A stretch of DNA of 64,000 bases from G963665815 sp942492065 (GTDB lineage: Bacteria > Cloacimonadota > Cloacimonadia > Cloacimonadales > JAIOQZ01): the NCBI GenBank assembly GCA_942492065.1, contig CALODV010000008.1, positions 248,001 through 312,000 on the forward strand, given 5' to 3'. Below the pieces are notes generated by a model. It saw nothing but the letters and a program-made list of their open reading frames with translations, made no database searches and was not told where the DNA came from. Shown here piece by piece: positions 7,438 through 17,685 of this stretch. The translations under genes were made by a program, and so were the position numbers. Position 1 is the stretch's first letter. The number at the start of each line of letters is the position of its first letter.

Positions 7438-9390
7438 TTATATGATGTTAAGGACATTGTTTGCTACGGAAACAAAATCCTGTAATTCTTTTCCTGTGAA
7501 TTTCTTCTGTTCGATTAATGCAAGCTTGTAAATGAAATCACAAAGTGTTTTTACTTCTTCGTCTTTGTTCAACGCTTTAAGCTGAAGCACTTTCTTTACT
7601 GATTTGTTGCCTGTGTTAAGCATCAGAGTGTGGTTATTCATGAATCCCATATCACCTGTGCTCATGAACTGATTCATTTCCTGGAATCTTCTCATGTGCT
7701 CGTTGAAGACAATCATGGCAGCAACTGAATCTGATTTGAGCATTTTTGCTTCAATCGTCACTGCAGAATTGTCCAGGCTTTCTTTGAACACTTCGATGAT
7801 TTTTTCAGATTCGGTTTTATTGTCAGCATCTACAACTTCTGCGTTTTCCGTATCAACCAGGTTGTCATTAACTTCTGAGTCGATTCTGACAAACATGGTT
7901 CCCGGGTTTTTGAGCTCAAGCTGCTGGAACAGGTGGGAATCTAATGGAGAGTTGGAGAATAGAATCTCGAATCCCTGATCAATCATCAGTTTCTGGTAAG
8001 ATAACTGGCTGTCTTCACCTTGTGAGTAATATACTTTGTAAGGATCAGGCATCTTTTCCGCATCATCTTTTTCATCTTCTGATTTTTCTTTTTCAGGTGC
8101 AGGATTGTTTTCTTTGTATTCTTCGAGAGTTACCCATTTTCCTGTACTGCTTTTGAAGATGATGATGTCTTTTACAGCATCGAAGAAATCTTCGTTTGTG
8201 AGAATACCGAATTTAATGAACTGCTGAATGTCTTCCCAGAGCTCAGCGAATTTTTCTCTGTCATCCTTGAAAAGGCTCTTAAGCTGATCAGCTACTTTTT
8301 TGATGATGTATTTTGTAATCTTATTAACCTGTTTATCCTGCTGCAGGAAACTTCTTGAGACATTAAGCGGGATATCCGGAATATCAATACCACCTCTGAG
8401 CAGTGTGAGGAACTCAGGTATGAAGTCCTTCAGGTTTTCAGCAACGAATACATTGTTGCAGTATAAGTGAACTTTTCCTCTGTGCATATCAAGTTCGTTT
8501 TTGATTTTAGGGAAATAGAGAATACCTTTAAGGTTGAACGGATAGTCCACATTGAGGTGAATCCAGAAAAGCGGATCCTGATAATCGTGGAACAATTCTT
8601 TGTAGAATTCTTTATATTCTTCGTCGGTTACTTCAGAAGGTTTTTTGTTCCATAACGCGAAAGTCTGGTTTACTACTTTGAGTTTTGCTTTTTTCTGGTT
8701 GTATTCTTCTTCTGTAATCTTTTCTTCTTTTTTGTCTTCTTTCAGTCTGTTTTCTTCAAAAGAAACATCTCTGTCGAGTTCGATCGGATAAGGCATGAAA
8801 TTACAGAACTTTTCGATTATCTCTTTGATCTTGTTAGTCTCGAGGTACTCTTTGTTGTCTTCATTGATATGCAGTGTGATAGTCGTTCCGACAGTTTCTC
8901 TATCACCTTTATCTAATGAGTATTCTGTTGAACCGTCACATTCCCAGAATGCAGGCTCAGAATCCTTCTGCCATGATTTGGTGTTGATGGTTACTTTTTC
9001 AGCTACCATGAATGATGAGTAGAATCCCAGACCGAAATGACCTATAATTGTTGACTGCTTATCTTTGAACTTCTCAACAAAATCTTCAGCTCCGGAAAAG
9101 GCAATCTGATTAATGTATTTTTCTACTTCTTCAGACGTCATTCCGATACCGGTATCGATAACCTGAATTGTGTTGTTTTCTTTATCTATTTTAATCTCAA
9201 CTTTCAGGTTCTCTTCCTGAACATCAGGATCGATTGCTTTTCTTTTGTTAAGAGCATCAATAGCATTGGCAATGAGCTCTCTTAAAAAGATATCATGCTC
9301 TGAATACAGCCACTTTTTAATTATGGGGAATATATTCTCTGTGTGGATGGACAGATTTCCTTTTTGTCCTTTCGTTTTACTGTTAGCCAT
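7438..9390 (-). CDS. htpG: Chaperone HtpG (Hsp90)
   Basis: 650 residues from the ATG at 9390, which has GGAGG six bases upstream; an earlier in-frame ATG at 9402 lies across that site. The N-terminal GHKL ATPase domain shows FLRELIANAIDAL (bacterial relatives usually have SNASDA, so the Ser is Ala here), VIDTGIGMT and IGHFGLGFYSSFMVA. The middle domain holds GILYFPKI and the LNVSRSFLQQDK catalytic-loop region; the C-terminal dimerisation domain ends in VANNVLNII. A charged acidic insert lies around PEKEKSEDEKDDAEK. Hsp90 is an ATP-driven cytosolic chaperone. The gene is monocistronic, with its own terminator. No CIRCE element is seen upstream, unlike the hsp20 genes. Confidence 0.97.
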   Translation of the reverse strand: MANSKTKGQKGNLSIHTENIFPIIKKWLYSEHDIFLRELIANAIDALNKRKAIDPDVQEENLKVEIKIDKENNTIQVIDTGIGMTSEEVEKYINQIAFSGAEDFVEKFKDKQSTIIGHFGLGFYSSFMVAEKVTINTKSWQKDSEPAFWECDGSTEYSLDKGDRETVGTTITLHINEDNKEYLETNKIKEIIEKFCNFMPYPIELDRDVSFEENRLKEDKKEEKITEEEYNQKKAKLKVVNQTFALWNKKPSEVTDEEYKEFYKELFHDYQDPLFWIHLNVDYPFNLKGILYFPKIKNELDMHRGKVHLYCNNVFVAENLKDFIPEFLTLLRGGIDIPDIPLNVSRSFLQQDKQVNKITKYIIKKVADQLKSLFKDDREKFAELWEDIQQFIKFGILTNEDFFDAVKDIIIFKSSTGKWVTLEEYKENNPAPEKEKSEDEKDDAEKMPDPYKVYYSQGEDSQLSYQKLMIDQGFEILFSNSPLDSHLFQQLELKNPGTMFVRIDSEVNDNLVDTENAEVVDADNKTESEKIIEVFKESLDNSAVTIEAKMLKSDSVAAMIVFNEHMRRFQEMNQFMSTGDMGFMNNHTLMLNTGNKSVKKVLQLKALNKDEEVKTLCDFIYKLALIEQKKFTGKELQDFVSVANNVLNII

Positions 9391-9445
9391 GTAATCCTCC
9401 ATTAATTCTTTTGATGCAATAAAAATAGACCAAACAAATTTGTCA

Positions 9446-9480
9446 ATAAAAATATTAGCAGTCTATTTATTGGACTGCTA
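9446..9480 (-). terminator. Rho-independent terminator overlapping the psuG stop codon
   Basis: On the minus strand TAGCAGTC (9480-9473) pairs with GACTGCTA (9463-9456) around a nine-base loop, followed by a T-rich tail (TATTTTTATT). The TAG stop of psuG is the first arm's first three bases. Confidence 0.8.
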
Positions 9481-10386
9481 CTTTTTAATATCTTTCAGAT
9501 TCTTAGCGATTTTGCAGGCAAGTCTAACATTGTTTCTTACGAGGCTTTTGTTGGCTTTTAATGATGCTCCACCAGTCTCATTCACAATGTACTGCAGCAG
9601 GAACGGTGTGATTGCCGCACCTGTTATGTTCTGTCTGTCAGCCTCATCAAGGGCACTCTGGATGTGTTTGTTAATGACCTCGGCAGGGATTTCGTCCTGT
9701 TCCGGAACAGGGTTGGCTATCATTAAACCGGAATTTACATTGAGTTTGATCATTGTGTTGAAGACAGCAGCTATTTTTTCAGCAGATTCCATAGATTTTA
9801 TTTTCAGGTTTGTTTTGCTTGAATAAAAAGCAGGGAAAAGATTGGTTTTGTAACCGAATACAGGGATTGATAGAGTCTCCATATATTCCAGAGTTTTAGG
9901 AAGATCGAGAATTGCTTTTGCACCGGCGGAAACCAGAATAACTCTGTGAGAGGCCAGAGCATGCAGGTCTGCAGAAATATCGAAGGTTTCTTCGGCATTT
10001 TTATGAACTCCCCCCATGCCGCCTGTAGCAAAAATCTCAACTCCTGCCAGACTGCAGCAGAATAATGTTCCGGCAACAGTTGTAGCTCCGGATTTCCCCG
10101 ATGCTATGATTTCGGGAATGTCTTTTATTGAAGCCTTTTCAATTTCAACGGATTTACCGAGGTATTCCAACTGTTCGTTTTCGAGTCCGATATGGATTTC
10201 ACCCTTTATTATGGCAATTGTGGCAGGAATAACACCATTGTCTCTGCATATATCTTCCAGCTCTGACGCCAGGTTGACGTTGTCCGGGTAAGGCATTCCA
10301 TGAGAAATGATTGTAGATTCCAGAGCAACTATTGGCAGATTTTCTTCTAATGCTTTTTTTACTTCTTCTGAATATTTTAAATTCAT
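9478..10386 (-). CDS. psuG: Pseudouridine-5'-phosphate glycosidase
   Basis: 302 residues, normal for PsuG/IndA. Signature segments: IVALESTIISHGMPYPDN at the N-terminus, GEIHIGL, ATGGMGGVHK in the middle, SAGAKAILDLPKTLEYMET around the Schiff-base lysine, and LIANPVPE. The enzyme cleaves pseudouridine monophosphate to uracil and ribose-5-phosphate, the second step of pseudouridine breakdown. The pseudouridine kinase PsuK that usually accompanies it is not adjacent; it may lie elsewhere. Monocistronic with its own terminator. Confidence 0.95.
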   Translation of the reverse strand: MNLKYSEEVKKALEENLPIVALESTIISHGMPYPDNVNLASELEDICRDNGVIPATIAIIKGEIHIGLENEQLEYLGKSVEIEKASIKDIPEIIASGKSGATTVAGTLFCCSLAGVEIFATGGMGGVHKNAEETFDISADLHALASHRVILVSAGAKAILDLPKTLEYMETLSIPVFGYKTNLFPAFYSSKTNLKIKSMESAEKIAAVFNTMIKLNVNSGLMIANPVPEQDEIPAEVINKHIQSALDEADRQNITGAAITPFLLQYIVNETGGASLKANKSLVRNNVRLACKIAKNLKDIKK

Positions 10387-10581
10387 ATTTTTATCCTTAT
10401 GTCAGCAACAGACAGGAATGTTTTACATAGCTTATAGCCTGTAAGCGTTCAATATGTGCTAAAACATTTTGTCTTTTGATTAATTTACAATAATTTATAT
10501 AAAAAGTTCCGCATACACAGGAATTTTTGATGTCAGATTGGTCTTTGTCCAGAAATTGTCAAAGCAATATATGGAGTATCT

Positions 10582-11787
10582 ATGGATAAATTTCAGAAAG
10601 AAAATTTTACACTTCTTGTAGTTGATGATGATCCGATAAACCTGAAGATAATGGAAAATCTGCTCACAAAGCACGGCTATAAGATTGAGAAAGCAGCAAA
10701 TGGGGCTGAGTTATATGATAAACTGGCAGAAAAGAGCATTGATTTAATTTTGCTGGATGTTGTATTACCGGATACAAACGGCTATGATATTTGTCGGAAG
10801 TTAAAGTCAGACAGCGACTACAAAACAATTCCTATATTGTTTCTGACGATAAAAGATGACAGCAGGGATATCGTAAGAGGATTTGAAGCCGGCGGAGAGG
10901 ACTATATACTGAAGCCATACAATCCAATGGAAGTTCTTGCCCGTCTGGACAATCAGCTGAAAATCCTTCTGTCTCAGAGGATAATAAAGCAATACAATCA
11001 GGTTTTGGAAGAGGAGCTTCAGAAGCGTACAGAACAGCTTATACTGAGTGAAAGACGTTCGGCAATAGGCTTAATGATACAGGGTGTGATAAACAATGTG
11101 CAGATTCCTGTAGATGGTTTGAAAACGCTTATTGAGAACTTCAGTGATTCTATAAAGCAGATTGAGGGAGTATGTCTGAATAAAAAGGATTTTGTGTTTA
11201 AAATGATAAATCGAAATATGATGGATTTATCTGAGACAAACTATGACCTGATAAAAGTCCATGAGCAATTGAACAGGATTGTACACTCACTGAAATCGAA
11301 AATGTTATTGTCCAACAAACCTTCCGGAAGCATATCCGAACTGAACTCCATTATAAATGAAGAGATTCTGTTTATGCATCTTCATTATGACTTCAGCAAT
11401 AAATTTGAGAAAGACCTGAATCTTGCATCTCAGGAAATATATGTGGCAGCTGACCCTCAGGATACAGCTCAAATTTTCCAGAATCTGATAATGAATCAGA
11501 TGGTACTGCTTGCAGAGGAGCAGCGCCCTTTACTTTCTATCAAAAGTGGTATTGACAATAATTATGGCTGGATTAAGATTGAGTCTAATGGTTCTCTCAG
11601 TCCGGAAGAGCTTAATTCGTACTTATGTTATAGAGAAATGAACTCAGAAAATAAGCTGGTCAGTGATACAACTATGCTTTATTGCTGCAGGACCATAAAA
11701 ACATACAAAGGAATACTGGATATAGTGCAGGAAAGCAATAAGAAGGTTGTTACAACAGTTAAGCTGCCATTGCACTTAGTAAAATAG
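10582..11787 (+). CDS. Receiver domain fused to a degenerate histidine kinase (pseudo-kinase)
   Basis: 401 residues; GGAG precedes the ATG. Residues 8-125 are a receiver domain with DDDP, phospho-acceptor Asp in LILLDVVLPDTNGYD and Lys in ILKPYNP. The rest has the layout of a sensor kinase, but its key residues are gone. Where the dimerisation helix should read GVAHEINNPL it reads GVINNVQIPV, so the phospho-acceptor His is Asn171 and the next Glu is Asn172. The region matching the ATPase keeps QNLIMNQ (N box) but has IESNGSLS for the DxGxG box and no glycine-rich lid. It probably binds partners or ATP without catalysis. The EEP lipoprotein gene begins five bases later. Confidence 0.85.
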   Translation: MDKFQKENFTLLVVDDDPINLKIMENLLTKHGYKIEKAANGAELYDKLAEKSIDLILLDVVLPDTNGYDICRKLKSDSDYKTIPILFLTIKDDSRDIVRGFEAGGEDYILKPYNPMEVLARLDNQLKILLSQRIIKQYNQVLEEELQKRTEQLILSERRSAIGLMIQGVINNVQIPVDGLKTLIENFSDSIKQIEGVCLNKKDFVFKMINRNMMDLSETNYDLIKVHEQLNRIVHSLKSKMLLSNKPSGSISELNSIINEEILFMHLHYDFSNKFEKDLNLASQEIYVAADPQDTAQIFQNLIMNQMVLLAEEQRPLLSIKSGIDNNYGWIKIESNGSLSPEELNSYLCYREMNSENKLVSDTTMLYCCRTIKTYKGILDIVQESNKKVVTTVKLPLHLVK

Positions 11788-11792
11788 TCGTT

Positions 11793-12716
11793 ATGAGGAA
11801 TAATCTTTTTTTTACATTGTGTTTTCTGTTTTTTTCTATTCTAATCGGATGTGGAGAAAATGAAGATTTGGTGGGGAATAATCCTGATGTGACAGAACCA
11901 GATACCACTGTGACTGAAACATCAGAAATTGTGACCGATCCATTTGGAAGAGACTCTACTTTTGATGTCTTAACCTGGAATGTTGAGCATTTTCCCAAGG
12001 ATGATTCTACAATAGACTCTCTGAGGAAACTAATTGAAATTCTGGATGTGGATTTAATAGCTTTTCAGGAAGTTGAATCCAGTCCCATAGATTTAGTTCT
12101 TTCCACAGATTGGGAAGTTGTCTATCAGAGTAACAGTAACCTGGGATTCCTTATAAACACCTCTGAGGGCATAACTATACACGAATCCTACAGTTTGTTT
12201 TCCGGACACAGCCGTGAATTTCCCAGACTCCCTTTCGTCTTGAGAATGTCCTACGGTGATGAAGAAATTTATGTAATAAATAACCACCTGAAAGCTTTCG
12301 GGGATAACGTAATAAATTATGACTATGACTGGGATGAAGAAAAGAGAAGGCTTGATGCCTGTAACATGCTTGAAGAGTATTGCAGTACAGAGCATCCGGA
12401 TGACAAAGTTATTATTCTTGGTGATTTTAATGATCAGATTGAAGATGAAACAGATGCAAATGTTTTTACGGCATTTGTCGGGAACGATCAGTATTTAATT
12501 ACAGATTCAGAGTATGCGTCACTTAATCTGATTGACAATAAATCATATCCGAGCTATAATAGTCATATCGATCATATAATTGTATCTGACGAGTTATTGT
12601 TGAATTATGATCATGTAGAAACAATTCAGGCGGAATTATATTTCCCCGGAAGATGGAATACATATGATGCAATTATCAGCGATCACAGACCCGTCGGGTT
12701 GAGACTGAAATTCTAA
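11793..12716 (+). CDS. Endonuclease/exonuclease/phosphatase-family lipoprotein
   Basis: 307 residues with a lipoprotein signal: hydrophobic residues 5-18, then LIGC with Cys20 as the lipidation site. The mature part is an EEP (DNase I-like) fold: FDVLTWNVEHFP, LIAFQEVES with the metal Glu, VINNHLKA, LGDFNDQ, SHIDHIIVSD and the closing SDHRPVGLRL catalytic His. Such surface enzymes act on nucleic acids or phospholipids/phosphodiesters; substrate cannot be told. It starts five bases after the pseudo-kinase gene and is followed after one base by the small 82-residue gene, so the group looks like one operon. Confidence 0.9.
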   Translation: MRNNLFFTLCFLFFSILIGCGENEDLVGNNPDVTEPDTTVTETSEIVTDPFGRDSTFDVLTWNVEHFPKDDSTIDSLRKLIEILDVDLIAFQEVESSPIDLVLSTDWEVVYQSNSNLGFLINTSEGITIHESYSLFSGHSREFPRLPFVLRMSYGDEEIYVINNHLKAFGDNVINYDYDWDEEKRRLDACNMLEEYCSTEHPDDKVIILGDFNDQIEDETDANVFTAFVGNDQYLITDSEYASLNLIDNKSYPSYNSHIDHIIVSDELLLNYDHVETIQAELYFPGRWNTYDAIISDHRPVGLRLKF

Positions 12717-12717
12717 A

Positions 12718-12966
12718 ATGACTGTAGAAAAATACGATGATCCTATTGAGGTGATTTTTTATTCCGGTCTGGAGGAATTAAGACCTTTAAAATTCAAATG
12801 GAATGACAAAGTAATAAAAGTAAAATCAACAAACGGATACTGGAATTCATATGAAGGTAATCGTTTATATCATTTTTTCGCAGTTTCAGATGAATCTGGA
12901 AATTACTACGAGTTAGAATGCCTGGATTTGAAGTGGAAACTGATTAAAATGGTTTTTGACGTCTGA
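12718..12966 (+). CDS. Small DUF6504-like protein
   Basis: 82 residues without signal peptide or membrane segment. The pattern PIEVIFYSGL, FKWNDKVIKVKSTNGYW, FFAVSDESGNYYELECLDLKWKLIK (a beta-rich, Trp-spaced layout ending in xWxLxK) resembles the DUF6504 small-protein family as I remember it; this is a weak match. It begins one base after the EEP lipoprotein stop and ends 11 bases before the FapA gene, so it is likely in the same transcript. Function unknown. Confidence 0.55.
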   Translation: MTVEKYDDPIEVIFYSGLEELRPLKFKWNDKVIKVKSTNGYWNSYEGNRLYHFFAVSDESGNYYELECLDLKWKLIKMVFDV

Positions 12967-12977
12967 TGGAGTAAATT

Positions 12978-14978
12978 ATGAAAATTAATGTTGGCAATAT
13001 TTCTTTCGAAGAAACCGGGAATGGTGACTCAATAATAATACCTAAACTGTATGCCTACTTACCTGATGAAACCGAGATAACCAAAGAGTATATTATTGAT
13101 AAGCTCAGAGAAGAAAGGGTACATTTTGGTATAGATGAGGAAGTAATTGACTACTACCTTAAAAAAGCAAAAGACTCTGACTCTCCAATATCCAACGTAA
13201 TAGTTGCTCAAGCAAAGATTCCATTCAGAAAAGGGGCGGACAGATACCATTTTCTGGTAGAATCTCAATTAGATGTATATGATTTTACTAAATGGAAGAT
13301 TGTGAATGATTTCCTCCGTAACAAGGAGTTTGAACCAGATACGGATCTTCCGTTTGATTTCATTTTTGTACATGAAGGTCAGCCAATTGCTGAAGTTGAA
13401 AAAGTTGAGGACAGAATTCCCGGAAAAAACATTTTTGATGAAGAAATTCATGCGTCCAGAGCTTTTCAACTGGAATTTAAGGCAGGAGAAAATGTATATT
13501 TTGATGAGAATAGAAGTAAGTATATAGCAGGTGTGTGCGGCTATCTCTCTCTTAGTGAAAGTGCTTTTACAATTAAAGAAGCTTTTCAGATTGATAGTGA
13601 TAATATGTCTGCACGATTTATTAATTTGCCAAGAATCAACACCAGTGATTTCCCCAGGGAAGTTGAGTTATATAACTTTTTCCAGCGATCTAAAATACTT
13701 GATTTATGCAAAAAGAAAGTTGATTTAAGCAGTTTTGGAATATGGGAACATCCTATAATTGCTCAAGGAAAGCTTCCCGGGGAATCAAAAGATGCGAGCG
13801 TGAAAATTCACTTTGATATGAGTGAGTCAATTGGCTATTCAGATGATCATAATAATATTGACTATAAAATCAGAAATAAATTCAAAAACGTAAAAGCCGA
13901 TGTGCTTCTAGCAGAGAAAACTCTACCGATAAAAGGAGAAGCCGGTACTGACCTATTTGGTAAACAGATCAATGCCCGTGCTCCTAAAGATGTTGTGCTC
14001 AGGCACAGCAAGGGAACCAGAGTAGATAAAAACGAGAATGAGATTAAAATTTATTGTGCTGAAGATGGGATACTTGACTATAATAATAGTACAATTTCAG
14101 TATTTCCAACAGTAACTATCAGAGGTGATGTAAATCTTGAATCAGGTCACATTACAACAACTGCAAATGTTGAAATTATGGGCAATGTACTTGCAGGCTT
14201 TAACGTAAAATCCGATAAAAATATTTTCATTAAAGGCAACATTGAAGATAATTGTATAATAGAATCTGGTGGAGATATTACACTTCAGGGTGGTGTTAAC
14301 GGAGAATCAACCAAAATTATATGTGGAGGAAGCTTTTCAGCAAAATATGTTGAGACTTGTACTCTTGTTGCTAAGGGGCAGATTACTGTTCAGCGTTTTA
14401 TAAGAGGAGCGAAAGTTCGTTCTTATGACAATATCCTTGTCTTTGGATCCAGCATCAACCTCAATGAACGTGGAGCTATTGTTGATTCTGAAATTTTTGT
14501 TAAAAAAGAACTGCATTGTCCTGTAATAGGTTCACCTGCGGGGCTTCCAACAACGATTCATTTTGGTAATGACAACCATTTGTGTGATAAAATACAGAAT
14601 CTTGAAGAGACTTGTGCTAAGATTACTGAGAATATCAAAGAGCTTCTCGGACAATTTGAATTGGATATTACTTCCCCGACTATTTACAATGAAATGCAGG
14701 AATTATCAGCAGTCGAGAAGGAAAGGGTTATTCAGGCTATACAGCAGAAAAACAAGCTGGAAAAGAAACATACAATGATGTCCAAGATTCTGAAGATTGA
14801 GACCCAGAAGCGTGATGAAATGATCAAAAACTCATTTGTGTCGATCAGCATGAAAGTACTGCCTGATCTGATTCTTAATAGTCATAATATGCAGAAGACA
14901 GTCAGTAAGATTGATCCTCCATCTAAGTACTACTATGATTATACTACAAAATACATTGAAAGATCATCTTTTACATAG
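12978..14978 (+). CDS. FapA/DUF342-family protein
   Basis: 666 residues with GGAG seven bases before the ATG. The centre (about 230-500) carries the FapA core: ADVLLAEKTLPIKGEAGTDLFGK, LRHSKGTRVDKNENEIK, then a stacked beta-helix of short repeats (TIRGDVNLESGHI, NVEIMGNVLAGFNVKSDKNIFIKGNIED, and so on). The C-terminal 130 residues are helical and probably coiled-coil. The N-terminal 200 residues are lineage-specific and contain a second, related block (DRIPGKNIFDEEIHA). FapA proteins are poorly understood; some are tied to motility or polar signalling in Vibrio. It ends a run of regulatory genes and is followed by a 223-base gap. Confidence 0.88.
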   Translation: MKINVGNISFEETGNGDSIIIPKLYAYLPDETEITKEYIIDKLREERVHFGIDEEVIDYYLKKAKDSDSPISNVIVAQAKIPFRKGADRYHFLVESQLDVYDFTKWKIVNDFLRNKEFEPDTDLPFDFIFVHEGQPIAEVEKVEDRIPGKNIFDEEIHASRAFQLEFKAGENVYFDENRSKYIAGVCGYLSLSESAFTIKEAFQIDSDNMSARFINLPRINTSDFPREVELYNFFQRSKILDLCKKKVDLSSFGIWEHPIIAQGKLPGESKDASVKIHFDMSESIGYSDDHNNIDYKIRNKFKNVKADVLLAEKTLPIKGEAGTDLFGKQINARAPKDVVLRHSKGTRVDKNENEIKIYCAEDGILDYNNSTISVFPTVTIRGDVNLESGHITTTANVEIMGNVLAGFNVKSDKNIFIKGNIEDNCIIESGGDITLQGGVNGESTKIICGGSFSAKYVETCTLVAKGQITVQRFIRGAKVRSYDNILVFGSSINLNERGAIVDSEIFVKKELHCPVIGSPAGLPTTIHFGNDNHLCDKIQNLEETCAKITENIKELLGQFELDITSPTIYNEMQELSAVEKERVIQAIQQKNKLEKKHTMMSKILKIETQKRDEMIKNSFVSISMKVLPDLILNSHNMQKTVSKIDPPSKYYYDYTTKYIERSSFT

Positions 14979-15201
14979 AAATCACACAAACAACTAACAT
15001 AAATAAATTTTTTTTAGCTCGATTTTCTAATAAAATTGACAAAACTTAAATCTCTGGTACGTTTTAGCTTTCATACGATCAGGAATCTTTGCATATAGAC
15101 TGTGGATTTTTCTGATTATTCTATATGTATGTCCTACAGATCAAACTTAAGGATTCTGTAATTTTATGCAGTCTCTCAAGTAAATTAAAAAAGGGAAAGT
15201 A

Positions 15202-17685
15202 ATGCGTAGACTCAGATTTAATTCAGTTATTCAAGATAATAACAAATCATCTTTATCGACCCTGCCAAATTTAATTACAGTAACAAATATTAGGTTTTTA
15301 AGCATTTCCTTTTTTATCATTTTTGCTTTAAGTTCACTATTGTCTGCTGAGATATTGGTTCTAAAAGTTGGTGCTTACGAAAACAGGCCTAAGATTTACA
15401 TGTCCGAAGAAGGTCGATACAGAGGATTGTTTCCAGATGTGCTGAACTCAATTGCTAAGCAGGAAAACTGGGAAATAAAATATGTACCCGGGAGTTGGAA
15501 CGAGTGTCTCAGTCGACTTGAGAATAATGAAATAGATATTATGGTGGATGTCGCTTTTTCTAATGAACGTGAGGAAAAGTATAACTTTAATGCTGAAACA
15601 TTCCTGGTAAACTGGGCTACAATATACTCAGTTAACGGTAAGATCGTAGAGTCTTTTGTTGACTTGAAGGGATTGAGAATAGCAGTGATGGACGGCAGTA
15701 TTCACACTGATGGAGAAGGTGGAATAAAAAGAATTCTAAGAGAATTTGATATTGATTGCAGTTTTATAAGAGTACAATCTTACAAAGATGTTTTCGATGC
15801 AATGATTAAGGGTGAAGCGGATGCCGGAGTTGTTAACAGAATATTCGGTTCGTTAAATGCGGGAAAATATCCTATATATAAGACATCAATTATGTTTAAT
15901 CCCAGAAATATCATGTTTGCATTTCCCAAAGAATCTTCCATGTATAAGTACCTCTCTGTCACTATTGACAGGCATCTCAAAGAAATGAAAAAAAATAACG
16001 AATCGGTATATAATAAGGCTGTTTATGCTTATCTGTCAGGACTGTCTGAGGATGCAGTAACTAATGATACTGACTCGCAGCTCAAATCAGGTCTTTATCT
16101 CAGCGAACAAGAGAAACAGTGGTTGAAAGATCATGAAGTAATAAAGCTTGGAATCGATCCGGAATTTGCTCCATTCGAGTTTATAGATGAAACAGGTAAT
16201 TATAATGGTATTGCTAATGATTATATAGAAATACTCCAGGAAATGCTGGGAGTCAAATTTGAGGTTGTAAAAGGTATCTCCTGGAAAGATGCTACAGACA
16301 GGATTGCTCAGAAGCAGATAGATATTCTGCCTTGTGTTGCTATTACTCCGGACAGACGTGATTTTATGGAGTTTTCCAGAGCTTATATAAACTTTCAGAG
16401 AGTGATCATCAATGAAGAAACTCAGCCTTTTGTAACCGGTATAAGTGATATTGCCGGATTAAGAGTAGCTGTGCAGGCAAGAAGCTCACATGAAAGTTTT
16501 CTGTTGTACGAAACAGATATTAAACCGGTCTCTTACGAATCACAGCAGGAAGCACTTAAAGCAGTTTCTCTTGGTAGGGCAGATGCTTTTATCGGGAATG
16601 TGTCTTCGTCTTCATACTGGATTAAAAAGCTGAATCTGACAAACCTTAAAATTGCTGCTCCTGTATCTCAGAAAACATTCAGCCTTCATTTTGGTATAAG
16701 GGATGACTGGGACATACTGAAAGGTATTATTGATAAAGCATTAGTTTCCATATCCGAAGAAAAAAAGAAAGCGATAATGGATAAATGGATAAAGATAGAA
16801 TATAAACCGGGGATATCCAAAAAAGTAATTTTCATGTATGCTTTACCGGCTATAGCATTGATAATTATTGTGGTTCTGATTGTTGCTCTATGGAATTTTA
16901 ACTTGAAAAAAGAGATTTTTAAACGGAGAAAAGCTGAAGCTAAGTTACATTCCGCCAACAACGAGCTTAAGAAACTTGACCAACTGAAAAGCATGTTTAT
17001 CGCCTCCATGAGCCATGAACTCAGAACACCGCTTAACTCAATCATCGGTTTTACAGGAATTATACTGCAGGAGATGACAGGACCGCTGAATGAGAAGCAG
17101 AAGGATCATCTTACACGTGTTTACGGTTCTGCCAAACATCTTCTTGCTTTGATAACAGATATTATCGATATATCCAAGATCGAAGCGGGAAGGCTCGATA
17201 TCAAATTTGAGCGATTCAATATATTGGATGTGATCGAAAAGGCATTGAATAATATCACTCCAATGCTTAAGCGAAAAAAATCCCTTAAGCTGGAGAATTA
17301 TATTCAGGATGAGATATGGTTGTATACAGACAAAAGGCGTTTACTGCAATGCTTGATCAACTTCCTGAGCAATGCTGTTAAATACTCTGAAGCAGGAATA
17401 ATAAAAATTTTCTATATAATTGAGGGAGATTTTATTACATTATCTGTGGAAGATACTGGTATAGGAATATCGGTTGAAGACCAGAAGAGATTGTTTGAAG
17501 CTTTCGAAAGAGTTGAGTCTCATTTAAAAGTTAAAGCCGGAGGTACCGGCTTAGGTTTATATCTTACAAAGAAGTTGGTAAATGAAATATTGAAGGGTGA
17601 GGTTATTGTGAAAAGTGAAATTGGAAAGGGATCAGTGTTTAGTTTAAGGATACCCATAAGTATTGAGGGAGAAAACCATGAGTAG
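15202..17685 (+). CDS. BvgS/EvgS-like sensor histidine kinase with two periplasmic substrate-binding domains
   Basis: 827 residues; GGGAAA lies just upstream of the ATG. A hydrophobic segment near residues 33-50 acts as signal anchor. Two SBP_bac_3 (Venus-flytrap) domains follow at about 54-275 and 305-535; the second opens IKLGIDPEFAPFEFIDETG. A membrane helix lies near 546-570. The kinase part has SMSHELRTPLNSIIGF with phospho-acceptor His605, LINFLSNAVKY (N box), VEDTGIGI and GGTGLGLYL. It should sense an amino-acid-like or other small ligand in the periplasm and signal inside. Unlike BvgS it has no built-in receiver; a stand-alone receiver gene overlaps its end by eight bases and supplies that function. 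Confidence 0.93.
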   Translation: MRRLRFNSVIQDNNKSSLSTLPNLITVTNIRFLSISFFIIFALSSLLSAEILVLKVGAYENRPKIYMSEEGRYRGLFPDVLNSIAKQENWEIKYVPGSWNECLSRLENNEIDIMVDVAFSNEREEKYNFNAETFLVNWATIYSVNGKIVESFVDLKGLRIAVMDGSIHTDGEGGIKRILREFDIDCSFIRVQSYKDVFDAMIKGEADAGVVNRIFGSLNAGKYPIYKTSIMFNPRNIMFAFPKESSMYKYLSVTIDRHLKEMKKNNESVYNKAVYAYLSGLSEDAVTNDTDSQLKSGLYLSEQEKQWLKDHEVIKLGIDPEFAPFEFIDETGNYNGIANDYIEILQEMLGVKFEVVKGISWKDATDRIAQKQIDILPCVAITPDRRDFMEFSRAYINFQRVIINEETQPFVTGISDIAGLRVAVQARSSHESFLLYETDIKPVSYESQQEALKAVSLGRADAFIGNVSSSSYWIKKLNLTNLKIAAPVSQKTFSLHFGIRDDWDILKGIIDKALVSISEEKKKAIMDKWIKIEYKPGISKKVIFMYALPAIALIIIVVLIVALWNFNLKKEIFKRRKAEAKLHSANNELKKLDQLKSMFIASMSHELRTPLNSIIGFTGIILQEMTGPLNEKQKDHLTRVYGSAKHLLALITDIIDISKIEAGRLDIKFERFNILDVIEKALNNITPMLKRKKSLKLENYIQDEIWLYTDKRRLLQCLINFLSNAVKYSEAGIIKIFYIIEGDFITLSVEDTGIGISVEDQKRLFEAFERVESHLKVKAGGTGLGLYLTKKLVNEILKGEVIVKSEIGKGSVFSLRIPISIEGENHE

